64,000 nt of DNA from DAINPP01 sp963667315. Lineage in GTDB: Bacteria; Thermotogota; Thermotogae; MWEM01. The notes below the pieces were generated by a model. It had not been told where the DNA came from. It made no database searches and was given only the letters and a program-made list of their open reading frames with translations. Each line of letters opens with the position of its first letter. The stretch's first letter is position 1. Both the position numbers and the translations under genes were made by a program. The stretch is taken from positions 2,356,001 through 2,420,000 of the forward strand of contig OY763325.1 in NCBI GenBank assembly GCA_963667315.1, written 5' to 3'. Below are positions 17,926 to 26,536 of this stretch, piece by piece.

Positions 17926-18396
17926 TTAATTGAATTCTCTAACTAATTCCGCAGCACGCTTTACCGAGTCTACAATCTTTTTATAGCCGGTACATCTGCA
18001 TAAATTACCTTCCAGTGCCTTTTTGATTTCCTCTTCAGTGGGATTGGGGTTCTTATCAAGAAGGGCTTTTGTAGACAGGATAAATCCCGGTGTACAAAAA
18101 CCGCATTGTACCCCCCCTTCATCAACAAAGGCTTTCTGAATCGGGTGCAGATTTTCCGGTGAGCCCAATCCTTCGGAAGTCAAGATGTCCTTCCCATCAA
18201 GTTCTCCGGCAAATAAAAGACATGAACAAACAGCGTCACCATTCAGGATAATCGTACAGGCACCACATTCCCCTTCGCTGCACCCCTCCTTGACGCTTTT
18301 CATCTTCATTTCATCCCTCAGAAAATCCAAGGCTCTCATATCTGCCCTGATATTTTTTTCATATTCCATACCATTCAAAATGAATTTAATCGTCAT
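17926..18396 (-). CDS. 2Fe-2S subunit of the xanthine dehydrogenase / aldehyde oxidoreductase family (orphan)
   Basis: 156 residues with the two [2Fe-2S] domains of the small subunit. A plant-type ferredoxin domain carries CSEGECGACT and a further Cys in VCSCLL; a four-helix domain carries QCGFCTPG and LCRCTGY. In known enzymes this subunit passes electrons from a molybdopterin subunit to an FAD subunit. Neither partner is in the window: upstream is gcvH and downstream is aspS. The start ATG at 18396 has AGGAG 7 nt upstream; the open frame extends upstream without support. It could be a stand-alone electron carrier or serve distant subunits. Confidence 0.85.
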   Translation of the reverse strand: MTIKFILNGMEYEKNIRADMRALDFLRDEMKMKSVKEGCSEGECGACTIILNGDAVCSCLLFAGELDGKDILTSEGLGSPENLHPIQKAFVDEGGVQCGFCTPGFILSTKALLDKNPNPTEEEIKKALEGNLCRCTGYKKIVDSVKRAAELVREFN

Positions 18397-18443
18397 ATGC
18401 TTGCTCCTGTCTTTTAGAGATTTAAATCTATTCAATATTTTAC

Positions 18444-18554
18444 GTAGGGGTAATTCACGAATCACCCATGTCTCATAGTCGATTTAAATTTTACCAAGAA
18501 TCGAAACACAGGTTTTACCACTTATAAAGAGAGTAATTCATGAATGACCCCTAC
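18444..18554. repeat. Inverted-repeat element with GTAGGGG termini
   Basis: About 111 bp bounded by GTAGGGGTAATTCACGAAT on the left and, inverted, GTAGGGGTCATTCATGAAT on the right (17 of 19 identical). The interior has no coding potential. The same motif recurs at 33526. It overlaps only the unused 5' extension of the 2Fe-2S gene frame. Confidence 0.6.
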
Positions 18555-18575
18555 ATACTTTAAAGCCTGGCTACC

Positions 18576-18634
18576 GTATAGGGGCGGAGTTTCAAAAGCT
18601 TTTTTCAGGAAGTTTTTGAAACTCCTATCCCTAC
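18576..18634. repeat. Imperfect palindrome related to the GTAGGGG element
   Basis: Left arm GTATAGGGGCGGAGTTTCAA and right arm, inverted, GTAGGGATAGGAGTTTCAAAA form a long stem around about 16 nt. It lies 15 nt after the gcvH stop and may stabilise or end the gcvTH transcript. It has no proper T run. Confidence 0.5.
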
Positions 18635-18648
18635 ATTATTGTTTGAAT

Positions 18649-19014
18649 TTATTCAGCAATTAATTTTTCGTATTCTTCTTCTGAAAGAAGTTCTTCCATT
18701 TCAGCTTCATCGGATACTTTAATCTTACAAATCCAGCCATCCGTCTCTGCTGCTTCATTTATCTTTTCGGGTGTTCCGTCAAGTTCTTCATTCGCTTCAA
18801 CAACTTCGCCACTAATCGGTGCGTAAACGTCATTGGCTGATTTTACAGATTCGATTGAGCAGAGTGTATCTCCCTTTGAAAGATTGTCTCCGGCTCCCGG
18901 AAGATCAACGTAAACAATGTCTCCGAGCTGTTCCTGAGCGTGATTTGTTACACCGATTGTTGCAATACCATCTGTAAGTTCAACCCATTCATGTGATTTT
19001 GTAAATTTTTTCAT
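18649..19014 (-). CDS. gcvH: Glycine cleavage system H protein
   Basis: 121-residue carrier that shuttles the aminomethyl group on a lipoyl arm between the P, T and L proteins. The lipoylated lysine is in SIESVKSANDVYAP near residue 59. The N terminus KKFTKSHEWVEL and the C-terminal GWICKIKVSD are typical. The ATG follows GGAGGG. The gene is 25 nt downstream of gcvT. No gcvP gene is in the window. Confidence 0.96.
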   Translation of the reverse strand: MKKFTKSHEWVELTDGIATIGVTNHAQEQLGDIVYVDLPGAGDNLSKGDTLCSIESVKSANDVYAPISGEVVEANEELDGTPEKINEAAETDGWICKIKVSDEAEMEELLSEEEYEKLIAE

Positions 19015-19039
19015 CCTGTCCCTCCGTTAACACTAAAAT

Positions 19040-20158
19040 TTATTTTTTAACTTTTCCCGGATTAACGCTTCCGACGTAAAAAGGCTTTCTGATAACTTTT
19101 GCCTTTAATCGCTTACCCGCTCTGACTTCTATTTCAACTTCCTTTCCAAGCTTATAGCCTTTTGAAGGAAGGTAACCAAGTGCCACTATCTTGTTTAACG
19201 TTGTGGATTTATTCCCGGTAGTGACGATACCAATTTCTTCATCCCCATTGAAAATCTTACAACCATTCCTTGGTATGCCGCCTTTTTCAATCACTTCAAG
19301 ACCTTTTAGTCTTCTCGTCAGACCGTTTCTTTCCTGCTCTTCAAGGACTGATTTCCCAATAAAATCACGTGAAAAATCTACTGTCCACTTCAAACCGGCT
19401 TCAAGCGGTGTTGTATCCTGTGTAAGTTCATTTCCGTAAAGCATGTAACAAGCTTCAAACCTCAACAGATCTCTTGAACCGAGCCCGGCAGGTTTCGCTC
19501 CAATTTCGATTAGCTTTCTCCACAGGGGAATTGACGCATCCGGTGTGGTGTACAGTTCAAAACCGTCTTCACCGGTATATCCCGTTCTCGAAATCAGACA
19601 GTCAATGCCATTAAACCGACCCTCTTTAAAGGAATAAAATGGTATCTCGTCCAATCTGACACCGGCATATTCCTGCATGAGCTCCTCCGCCTTGGGTCCC
19701 TGAACGGCAATCTGAGCATAATCATCAGATTCATCGGTTACCCTTACATCAAAATCCGCTGACTGTTTTAGTATCCATTCAAAATCCTTAGCGATGTTTG
19801 CCGCATTAACAACGAGCAGCACTTCATCAGAAGCCTTCTTATACACGAGCAGATCATCCACGATACCGCCATTTTCATAACACATGGGTGTATAACAGAT
19901 TTCACCGTATTTGAGTGTATCCACGTTGTTTACGACAAGATAATCCGCAAATTTAACAGCCTCTACACCTCTGAGGAATATCTCCCCCATATGAGAAACA
20001 TCAAAAATACCCAAATTTTCTCTTACAGCTTTTGCCTCTTTGATTATTCCATCGGAATACTGTATCGGAAGCTCCCAGCCATGAAAATCAACAACTTTAC
20101 CACCACATCTTACATGCTCATCGTAAAGCGGTGTTCTCTTAACCTTATCCAATTCCAA
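19040..20158 (-). CDS. gcvT: Aminomethyltransferase, glycine cleavage T protein
   Basis: 372-residue folate-dependent enzyme that moves the methylene group from the H-protein lipoyl arm to tetrahydrofolate. Characteristic segments are FHGWELPIQY, FDVSHMGEI near residue 50, SRTGYTGEDGFELY near residue 195, and the C-terminal barrel ending FYVGSVNPGKVKK. The start is a TTG after GGGGGAGGAAT; a second TTG two codons later has better spacing and is equally plausible. It precedes gcvH. There are only about 50 nt before the gene upstream, so no glycine riboswitch fits here. Confidence 0.95.
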   Translation of the reverse strand: MELDKVKRTPLYDEHVRCGGKVVDFHGWELPIQYSDGIIKEAKAVRENLGIFDVSHMGEIFLRGVEAVKFADYLVVNNVDTLKYGEICYTPMCYENGGIVDDLLVYKKASDEVLLVVNAANIAKDFEWILKQSADFDVRVTDESDDYAQIAVQGPKAEELMQEYAGVRLDEIPFYSFKEGRFNGIDCLISRTGYTGEDGFELYTTPDASIPLWRKLIEIGAKPAGLGSRDLLRFEACYMLYGNELTQDTTPLEAGLKWTVDFSRDFIGKSVLEEQERNGLTRRLKGLEVIEKGGIPRNGCKIFNGDEEIGIVTTGNKSTTLNKIVALGYLPSKGYKLGKEVEIEVRAGKRLKAKVIRKPFYVGSVNPGKVKK

Positions 20159-20209
20159 ATTCCTCCCCCGTTTATATTAATCTGTCCAAAAGGGCAAATT
20201 CTTAACGCA

Positions 20210-20659
20210 TTACTCAGACTCTTCGCTTTTCTCGTATTCTTCTTCAGCCACATCATCGAGATGGGATTCTATGATTTCTTTTGCCCTGTCATAGCAGGAC
20301 TCCGGTACAAGAACCTCCATCGGAACAACTCCACCCTGACCCATGATGATCGGTTCGCCATACGGTACCGCCAACCCTTTCAAAACGCATGGAATATCCA
20401 CACTGTCAAGCGATGATTTGATGATCTCTGCCGTTACCTCATCTGGAGCTGTTGTAACAGCGTACCATTTTTCCGAGGATGCCTGTATCAGCTGTCGGTT
20501 CTCTTCGATAATCTTTTTGGCTTTTTCAAACTCTTCGGGATCCACATATACTTCTGTCGGTGTGAGTTTCCTTTCCTCGTATGAAATATCATGCTCTTTC
20601 AAAAGGTCCATCAACGTCCTTGCTTCCTGGCGATATTTGTAGAGTTTCAGCAACTTCAT
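20210..20659 (-). CDS. DUF2007-like putative signal-transducing protein
   Basis: 149 residues, soluble and acidic. The middle (DEVTAEIIKSSLDSVDIPCVLKG...GVVPMEVLVPESCYDRAKEIIES) has the alpha-beta pattern of DUF2007 proteins, whose function is not established. The first ~60 residues look like a second, diverged copy of the same fold (EARTLMDLLKEHDISYEER...VDPEEFEKAKKIIEE). The ATG follows GGGAGGTG. It sits between scpA and gcvT on the same strand. Confidence 0.6.
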   Translation of the reverse strand: MKLLKLYKYRQEARTLMDLLKEHDISYEERKLTPTEVYVDPEEFEKAKKIIEENRQLIQASSEKWYAVTTAPDEVTAEIIKSSLDSVDIPCVLKGLAVPYGEPIIMGQGGVVPMEVLVPESCYDRAKEIIESHLDDVAEEEYEKSEESE

Positions 20660-20750
20660 AATAACACCTCCCGTGTGTTTAAATTATAACACAAAGTACA
20701 AGCCCTTACAGCATAAAGACCTGTAAATCATTTGAATATTTCCAACGTTT

Positions 20751-21479
20751 TTATTCGTGAGGAAAAGATTCGTCACGAATCTTTTCGTCCAGACAAACCA
20801 TCGTCTGATCTGTATACTCAATGTACAAAAAAGACAATTTAATCAGTTCAAGAATACCGAGAAACGACACGATGAGATCAACCTTATCCTGAGCTGTACA
20901 GAATATTTCATCTATCGGCACCCTCTTTTCTGAAAGCAGCAATTCTTTCAGATATTTAATTCTCCCGGATATCGAGTACTGCTCTCCGGAAACCTTGTAG
21001 ACCTTCTCTCTCATCCTCAATTCGTTGTAGGCATTCTTAAAATTCAGAAATAACTGCTGAGGAAAGGCCTCATTTTCCTGTTTGCGTGCCTGACCGGTCT
21101 TCTTAACCTTTACCCTGTAAAGTTTGTCTGCTTCATCACTTTTTTCTTCAAGAAAAGAGACAACTTCTTTCACCTTCTCATATTCCTCTATTCTTTGGAC
21201 GAGTTTTTCCTTTTCATTTTTCACTTCTTCCTGCGCCTGTTCATCAGAAATTAGTAAGGCCTTTGATTTAAGAACCATTAAAGTGGACGCCATTACCATA
21301 AATTCAGACGCTACGGCAACGTCAAAGCGCTGCATTTGTCGAACATAGGCAATAAACTCATCGGCAATCCTGGCTATTTTTATCTCTCTTATATCTTTTT
21401 CCTCTTTTTTGACGAGATAAAGCAGCAAATCCAACGACCCGTCAAATTCCGGAATGTTAAATGTTAATTCTTCGGGAAT
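20751..21479 (-). CDS. scpA: Segregation and condensation protein A, probable ATT start
   Basis: 242-residue kleisin that bridges the SMC heads in the bacterial condensin. The N-terminal ScpA signature FDGSLDLLLYLVKKEEKDIREIKI matches the family pattern FEGPLDLLLHLI. A coiled-coil middle with Glu/Lys repeats and a winged-helix C-terminal segment follow. The first standard start in frame is the TTG at 21434, which is itself the Leu of that signature and would delete the conserved FDGS. Between there and the trpS stop there is no ATG, GTG or TTG. GGAGGG lies 6 nt before an ATT at 21479, giving the N terminus MPEELTFNIPEFDGSLDLLL, which fits the family. The scpB partner is not in view. Confidence 0.85.
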   Translation of the reverse strand: MPEELTFNIPEFDGSLDLLLYLVKKEEKDIREIKIARIADEFIAYVRQMQRFDVAVASEFMVMASTLMVLKSKALLISDEQAQEEVKNEKEKLVQRIEEYEKVKEVVSFLEEKSDEADKLYRVKVKKTGQARKQENEAFPQQLFLNFKNAYNELRMREKVYKVSGEQYSISGRIKYLKELLLSEKRVPIDEIFCTAQDKVDLIVSFLGILELIKLSFLYIEYTDQTMVCLDEKIRDESFPHE

Positions 21480-21493
21480 ATTGATCCCTCCAG

Positions 21494-22486
21494 TTAAAAC
21501 ATCAAATTCATTGCATCTCTGACTTCGACCATCGTCTGTTTTGCAATCGCAGAAGCCTTCTTGTTCCCTTCCGCGATAACCTCATCAATCAAAGATGGCT
21601 TTGCATCAATCTCTCCGAGCCTTTCCCAGATCGGTGATAATTTCGCTTCCATATTTTTGAGTAAGAGCTTCTTACACTGCACACAACCGATCTGAGCTTT
21701 TGTACAACCTTCCGTCACCCATTCTTTATCTTCTTCTGCAATACCGAACGACTTATGATAGCTCCAGACAGGACAAACTTCAGGATTACCCGGATCTGTT
21801 TTTCTTTTTCTTGCCGGATCTGTAATCATGGGCATAACAGCATCTTTGAGTTCCTTTGGCGTAGATTCTATATTGATGATGTTACCGTAGCTCTTCGACA
21901 TTTTTCTGCCGTCGGTTCCAAGCAGTTTCGGTGTATGTGATAATTTAGACTCCGGTTCCGGGAATATTTCACAGCCATAGGTAAAATTAAACTTTCTCGC
22001 AACTTCTCTTGTTAATTCAATATGTGACAGCTGATCTTCTCCAACCGGAACCGCCTCTCCCTTATAGATCAAGATATCAACAGCCTGCAACACCGGATAG
22101 GTTAAAAACCCCGCATTAGCCACCGATTGATTACCGCTGAGCTGCTGTTTCTGCTCCTTATAAGTTGGAACTCTCTCTAATCTTGAAACCGGCATCAGCA
22201 TGTTGAACAACAACTGAAGTTCAGCATGTTCCTTGATAGCCGACTGTACATATAAGACGGATTTTTCGGGATCCAGTCCAACAGCCATAAATATTCTGAT
22301 GAGGTCTTTTGTATATTGTTTCAAATGTTCAGTTTTATCGTATCCCGTTGTCAAAGCATGCCAATCCGCAACAAAATAAAAAGTTTCAAACCCTTCATTC
22401 TGCAATCTAACCCAATTTTCGAGTATTCCCACATAATGCCCTATGTGTAATTTACCGGTTGGCCTTGTTCCGCTGACAATTCTCAA
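21494..22486 (-). CDS. trpS: Tryptophanyl-tRNA synthetase
   Basis: 330-residue class I synthetase. Signature regions are GTRPTGKLHIGHYVG (HIGH motif) near residue 15 and GRKMSKSYGN (KMSKS) near residue 196. The open frame begins with a GTG that lies inside the ribosome binding site GGAGGTG, so it cannot be the start. I chose the TTG at 22486, 8 nt after GGAGG; an ATT one codon earlier is also spaced well and is worth noting given ispH and scpA. The 3' end carries the ribosome binding site of scpA. It is divergent from leuS. Confidence 0.95.
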   Translation of the reverse strand: MRIVSGTRPTGKLHIGHYVGILENWVRLQNEGFETFYFVADWHALTTGYDKTEHLKQYTKDLIRIFMAVGLDPEKSVLYVQSAIKEHAELQLLFNMLMPVSRLERVPTYKEQKQQLSGNQSVANAGFLTYPVLQAVDILIYKGEAVPVGEDQLSHIELTREVARKFNFTYGCEIFPEPESKLSHTPKLLGTDGRKMSKSYGNIINIESTPKELKDAVMPMITDPARKRKTDPGNPEVCPVWSYHKSFGIAEEDKEWVTEGCTKAQIGCVQCKKLLLKNMEAKLSPIWERLGEIDAKPSLIDEVIAEGNKKASAIAKQTMVEVRDAMNLMF

Positions 22487-22545
22487 AATAAACACCTCCG
22501 AAGATTCTTATAATAATGATTTTACCATAAACACCCATCATATTG

Positions 22546-22554
22546 TGGTATAAT
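22546..22554 (+). promoter_or_regulatory. Extended -10 promoter of leuS
   Basis: TGGTATAAT matches the extended -10 form (TGnTATAAT). No good -35 is seen. It lies about 34 nt before the leuS ATG, leaving no room for a T-box. Confidence 0.5.
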
Positions 22555-22587
22555 TCCCTCAACTATTCAAGTCGGAGGTGCTTTATC

Positions 22588-25059
22588 ATGAAAGATTTTA
22601 TTCCGGCAGACTTTGAGAAAAAATGGCAAGAGGTCTGGGAAGAAAAAGGTATTTATCATTGCGAAACGCATTCGGACAAACCAAATTACTACGCACTTGT
22701 TATGTTCCCCTATCCTTCAGGAACACTACACGTCGGACATGTTAAGAATTACGTTATCGGAGATATCGTGGCACGTTACAAGAGACTACAAGGCTACAAT
22801 GTCCTACATCCGATGGGTTTTGACTCCTTTGGCTTGCCTGCCGAAAATGCAGCTATTGCAAAGGGAATTCCACCAGAGACCAGTACTTATACAAACATCG
22901 ACATCATAAAAGAACAGCTGGGAAAACTTGCGATCAGCTACGACTGGTCGAGACAGCTCGAAACGAGTAATATCAATTATTATAAATGGACACAGTATCT
23001 TTTCCTCAGAATGTATGAGAAAGGACTTGCTTACAAGAAAGAAGCCGCCGTTAACTGGTGTCACAGTTGTAACACCGTTCTCGCCAACGAACAGGTTATC
23101 GACGGAAAATGCGAAAGATGCGATTCGGACGTTGAACTCAAACAGCTGGAACAGTGGTTCTTCAAGATAACAGATTATGCCGAAAGACTCCTTCAGGATC
23201 TGTCAAAACTTGACGAATGGCCGGAGCGGGTCAAGACGATGCAGAAAAACTGGATTGGAAAGAGTAAAGGGGCTCAGGTCACATTTAAAATAGACGGAAC
23301 GGATGAAAGTATCGACGTTTATACCACCAGACCCGACACACTCTGGGGCGTAACCTTCATGGCTGTTGCTCCGGAATCCCCGTTGCTTGAACAGCTTACA
23401 ACTGAAGATAAAAAAGAGGAAGTCAGAAAATTCCAGGAAGCCGTGGCGAAGGAAGACCGATTCCTCAGAACCTCTGAAGAGTATGAAAAAGAGGGTGTTT
23501 TCCTTGGAACATACGCCATCAACCCTGTCAACGGAGAAAAGATTCCCATATACGTTGCAAATTACATCCTCATGGAATACGGTACGGGAGCCATCATGGC
23601 CGTTCCGGCTCATGACCAGAGAGACTTTGAATTTGCGAAAAAATACGATATCCCCATAACAATTGTCATCGACAACGAAGCGGAAACACTCATCGGCAAA
23701 CCCTTGGAAAAGGCCAGCACCGAGCCGGGCATCATGGTCAACTCCGGTCCTTTCAGTGGGATGAAAAGCAAAGAAAGTCTGAAAAAGGTCATCGAATGGA
23801 TAGCCGAAGAAGGCATCGGAGAGGGAACCACACAGTACAAGCTCAGAGACTGGCTCATTTCCAGACAGAGATTCTGGGGTGCACCCATCCCGATGATTTA
23901 CTGTGAAAAATGCGGGGTTGTCCCGGTACCATACGAGGATCTTCCCGTTGAACTCCCTCTGGATGTGGAGTTTGATCCAACGGGTAAATCGCCACTGACG
24001 AAAGATCCCAGATTCCTTCACACCACCTGTCCCAAATGTGGTGGTGATGCGAGAAGGGAGATGGACACTATGGACACATTCGTTGACAGCTCCTGGTACT
24101 ATCTCAGATACATCAACCCAAATCTGGAAGACAAACCGTTCAATACGGAAGATGTGAATCAATGGCTGCCGGTTAACCAGTACATCGGCGGGGTAGAACA
24201 TGCTATCCTTCACTTGTTGTATTCAAGATTTATCACAAAGGTTCTTTACGATCTTGGAGAAGTTGGATTTGAAGAACCTTTCAAGAACCTCTTCACACAG
24301 GGAATGATTTATAAAGACGGTTTCAAGATGTCCAAATCAAAGGGAAACGTTGTTTCACCGGAAAAGATGATCAAAGATTACGGTGCAGATACCCTGAGAA
24401 TGTACACCCTCTTCATGGGGCCCCCTGAAAAGGATGCCGAATGGAATGACAGTGGGATCGAAGGGGTATACAAGTTCGTCAAAAAGGTCTGGAAAACCAT
24501 CATGACGGTTATCCCGGAAATATCCAAGGACATGGAAAACAAGCCACTGGGAAAAGAGGAAAAAGCACTGAGAAGAAAGCTGCATCAGATGATCAAGCGC
24601 ATCACAAAAGACATCGAATATGATTTCCATTTCAACACCGCCATCAGCGGTATGATGGAAGTGGCAAACGAATTCAACAATTATGTCACAAAGGTCCATC
24701 CTGAAGACTGGAACACGAATGTGATCAGAGAGGTTGCAGAAAAACTTCTCATCCTCATGGCACCGTTTGCTCCGCATATGACGGAAGAACTCTGGCATGA
24801 GATGGGCAACGATACGCTCGTTGTTCTCGAAAAGTGGCCCGAAGTGGATGAATCCGCTCTCGTGGTTGATGAAGTACAGATCGTGGTACAGATCAACGGA
24901 AAGATCAGGGACAAATTTACGATAGCCGCCGGACTCAGCAAAGAGGAGACGCAGAAAATTGCCTTCGAAAGAGATCGCGTAAAAGAACTGACAGATGGCA
25001 AGAACATCAAGAAGGTTATCGTTGTTCCGAATAAGATTGTGAATATCGTTGCGATATAA
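22588..25059 (+). CDS. leuS: Leucyl-tRNA synthetase
   Basis: 823-residue class I synthetase. The HIGH-type motif MFPYPSGTLHVGHVKNY is near residue 40. A zinc-finger-like insertion (CHSCNTVLANEQV...CERCDSDV), the CP1 editing domain (residues ~220-420, with TTRPDTLWG), the KMSKS motif (GFKMSKSKGNVVSPE) near residue 575, and the anticodon-binding C-terminal region follow. I chose the ATG at 22588 because GGAGGT lies 8 nt upstream; the 15 upstream codons lack support. A 336-codon open frame on the opposite strand is a shadow. Confidence 0.97.
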   Translation: MKDFIPADFEKKWQEVWEEKGIYHCETHSDKPNYYALVMFPYPSGTLHVGHVKNYVIGDIVARYKRLQGYNVLHPMGFDSFGLPAENAAIAKGIPPETSTYTNIDIIKEQLGKLAISYDWSRQLETSNINYYKWTQYLFLRMYEKGLAYKKEAAVNWCHSCNTVLANEQVIDGKCERCDSDVELKQLEQWFFKITDYAERLLQDLSKLDEWPERVKTMQKNWIGKSKGAQVTFKIDGTDESIDVYTTRPDTLWGVTFMAVAPESPLLEQLTTEDKKEEVRKFQEAVAKEDRFLRTSEEYEKEGVFLGTYAINPVNGEKIPIYVANYILMEYGTGAIMAVPAHDQRDFEFAKKYDIPITIVIDNEAETLIGKPLEKASTEPGIMVNSGPFSGMKSKESLKKVIEWIAEEGIGEGTTQYKLRDWLISRQRFWGAPIPMIYCEKCGVVPVPYEDLPVELPLDVEFDPTGKSPLTKDPRFLHTTCPKCGGDARREMDTMDTFVDSSWYYLRYINPNLEDKPFNTEDVNQWLPVNQYIGGVEHAILHLLYSRFITKVLYDLGEVGFEEPFKNLFTQGMIYKDGFKMSKSKGNVVSPEKMIKDYGADTLRMYTLFMGPPEKDAEWNDSGIEGVYKFVKKVWKTIMTVIPEISKDMENKPLGKEEKALRRKLHQMIKRITKDIEYDFHFNTAISGMMEVANEFNNYVTKVHPEDWNTNVIREVAEKLLILMAPFAPHMTEELWHEMGNDTLVVLEKWPEVDESALVVDEVQIVVQINGKIRDKFTIAAGLSKEETQKIAFERDRVKELTDGKNIKKVIVVPNKIVNIVAI

Positions 25060-25078
25060 ACCGATGGTTTAAAATATA

Positions 25079-25105
25079 GGGCAGGTCTTGTACCTGCCCT
25101 TTTTT
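25079..25105 (+). terminator. Rho-independent terminator of leuS
   Basis: GGGCAGGT and ACCTGCCC form an 8-bp stem with a 5-nt loop, followed by six T residues. Confidence 0.93.
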
Positions 25106-25128
25106 ATTGTATCTTTTCCTTTTAAGCG

Positions 25129-25374
25129 TTGTTTAAGAGAGTGAAACAATTCCCGCTACGGAGAAAAGGAATGGATACAACAGCTGAGATCAGTTATTAT
25201 CTTGATGAAAAAATGAAAGGAAACGGTTACGGATCGTATATGATGACATTTGCCTTAAAAAAGGCAAAAGATATCGGATTTGAAGAATGGGTAAGACTTC
25301 CATCAATTGCAGTTTTCGATTCATACAGACGCGATCATCTTTATTACGGGAGAAAGTTAGCGTCAAACGATTGA
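25129..25374 (+). pseudogene. Remnant of a GNAT-family acetyltransferase
   Basis: An 81-codon frame, opened by TTG. The segment TAEISYYLDEKMKGNGYGSYMM resembles GNAT motif A (acetyl-CoA binding, here GNGYGS), and PSIAVFDSYRR may correspond to the following NxxSIxLFE motif. The N-terminal ~80 residues of a normal acetyltransferase and most of the C terminus are missing. No ribosome binding site supports a start. It lies directly after the leuS terminator with no promoter visible. I take it as a decaying fragment; a small functional protein is less likely. Confidence 0.4.
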
Positions 25375-25384
25375 CGCGTAAGGA

Positions 25385-26524
25385 TCAAGTCATGGTTTGC
25401 TTATTCTTCTTATAGTCATACATTAATTGATCCACATAATCAACGAAATGATCGGCATCGAGCATTTGCTTTTCATCGTATATGGAATAGCCGTAACTGA
25501 AATCGAGTTTGTACGGTTCTCTTGATTCACGATTAAATTGCTCCAGCGTCTTCTTAATCCTCAAGATCGATCGGTCAATAGCTGTGCGGCTATCACAATC
25601 CATGACGATAACGAACTCATCCCCACCGTATCTGGCAATGAAATCATTGTTTCTGATCGAATTTTTGAGCGACTCCGCAAAATTCACCAAGGCTCTGTCA
25701 CCCGCCTTATGTCCGTATTTATCGTTTATTTCCTTAAATTTATCAATATCAATCATAATAACGGCAAACTTGTTATTCGAATTAAAAGAGAGAATCCTTT
25801 TGTTCAGATGATTATCAAGGCTCTTTCTACTGTTGACATCCGTCAGATAATCCAGATTAACTTCTTTGCTCTGAACATTGAGATACATGATGATCATCGA
25901 CAATGCCAGTGAGTTCCAGTAAAGGATAAGTCCGTAAAAAAGAATTTGAAAAATACCACCAATGAGGGGTAAAAACATAAAAGAAAGCAGGGAGAAAAGT
26001 TTAGTCTTTTTATATTTTTTACGATTCCTTAAAATGATTACCGACCCGTAGGCAGCGTATGAAAACGAAAACAAATTCATCAGGTTGAACAACGGCTGTC
26101 TTGAATAGATATTGTCCGGACTCACCGTAAAAATCCATCCGGTAAACGGTGAACACACACTCATCAGCATAATAATCCCCAACGGAGCAAATAGATAAAC
26201 ATAATATCGTTTCCCGGGATTAAAATCCTTCTGAATGAGGTTACTGATATAGAGAAGCCACAAAATGGGTGGAAGCGGAGTCAACCCAAGTAATATCGAA
26301 TTGGTGACAAAGTTCATCATCCTGTAGATATCGCCGGATTTGCCGTCAACATACCAGGTCACAATATCCAGCACAAGCATCACGAGAATACCGATTAATA
26401 AACGTTTAAATGCCGATTTTGATTTTGAACGATTGAATTTCTGCTCATTCAAAGCGAACAGTATCGTCATCATCATCATCATTGAAAACACATTTAAATC
26501 TATCTGGCGAATAAAATCGACCAT
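25385..26524 (-). CDS. Membrane diguanylate cyclase (GGDEF), copy 1
   Basis: 379 residues. About six hydrophobic helices fill residues 1-210 and form an uncharacterised membrane sensor. The C-terminal GGDEF domain has MIDIDKFKEINDKYGH (substrate and metal site) and ARYGGDEFVIVMD. The inhibitory RxxD site (RNND) sits five residues before GGDEF, so the enzyme looks intact. The ATG follows AGGAGG. It lies 12 nt downstream of a clear paralogue on the same strand, so the two arose by tandem duplication and are probably cotranscribed. Confidence 0.88.
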   Translation of the reverse strand: MVDFIRQIDLNVFSMMMMMTILFALNEQKFNRSKSKSAFKRLLIGILVMLVLDIVTWYVDGKSGDIYRMMNFVTNSILLGLTPLPPILWLLYISNLIQKDFNPGKRYYVYLFAPLGIIMLMSVCSPFTGWIFTVSPDNIYSRQPLFNLMNLFSFSYAAYGSVIILRNRKKYKKTKLFSLLSFMFLPLIGGIFQILFYGLILYWNSLALSMIIMYLNVQSKEVNLDYLTDVNSRKSLDNHLNKRILSFNSNNKFAVIMIDIDKFKEINDKYGHKAGDRALVNFAESLKNSIRNNDFIARYGGDEFVIVMDCDSRTAIDRSILRIKKTLEQFNRESREPYKLDFSYGYSIYDEKQMLDADHFVDYVDQLMYDYKKNKQTMT

Positions 26525-26536
26525 TTTGGCCTCCTG

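Noticed and set aside
20159..20209. A glycine riboswitch before gcvT
   Set aside because: Only about 50 bp separate gcvT from the upstream gene, too short for an aptamer.
22487..22587. A T-box leader for trpS or leuS
   Set aside because: The interval is about 100 bp for two divergent genes and contains no specifier stem or T-box sequence.
23203..24213. A 336-codon open frame antisense to leuS
   Set aside because: It lies wholly inside a strongly conserved synthetase gene, has no ribosome binding site and no recognisable motif; it is a codon-usage shadow.
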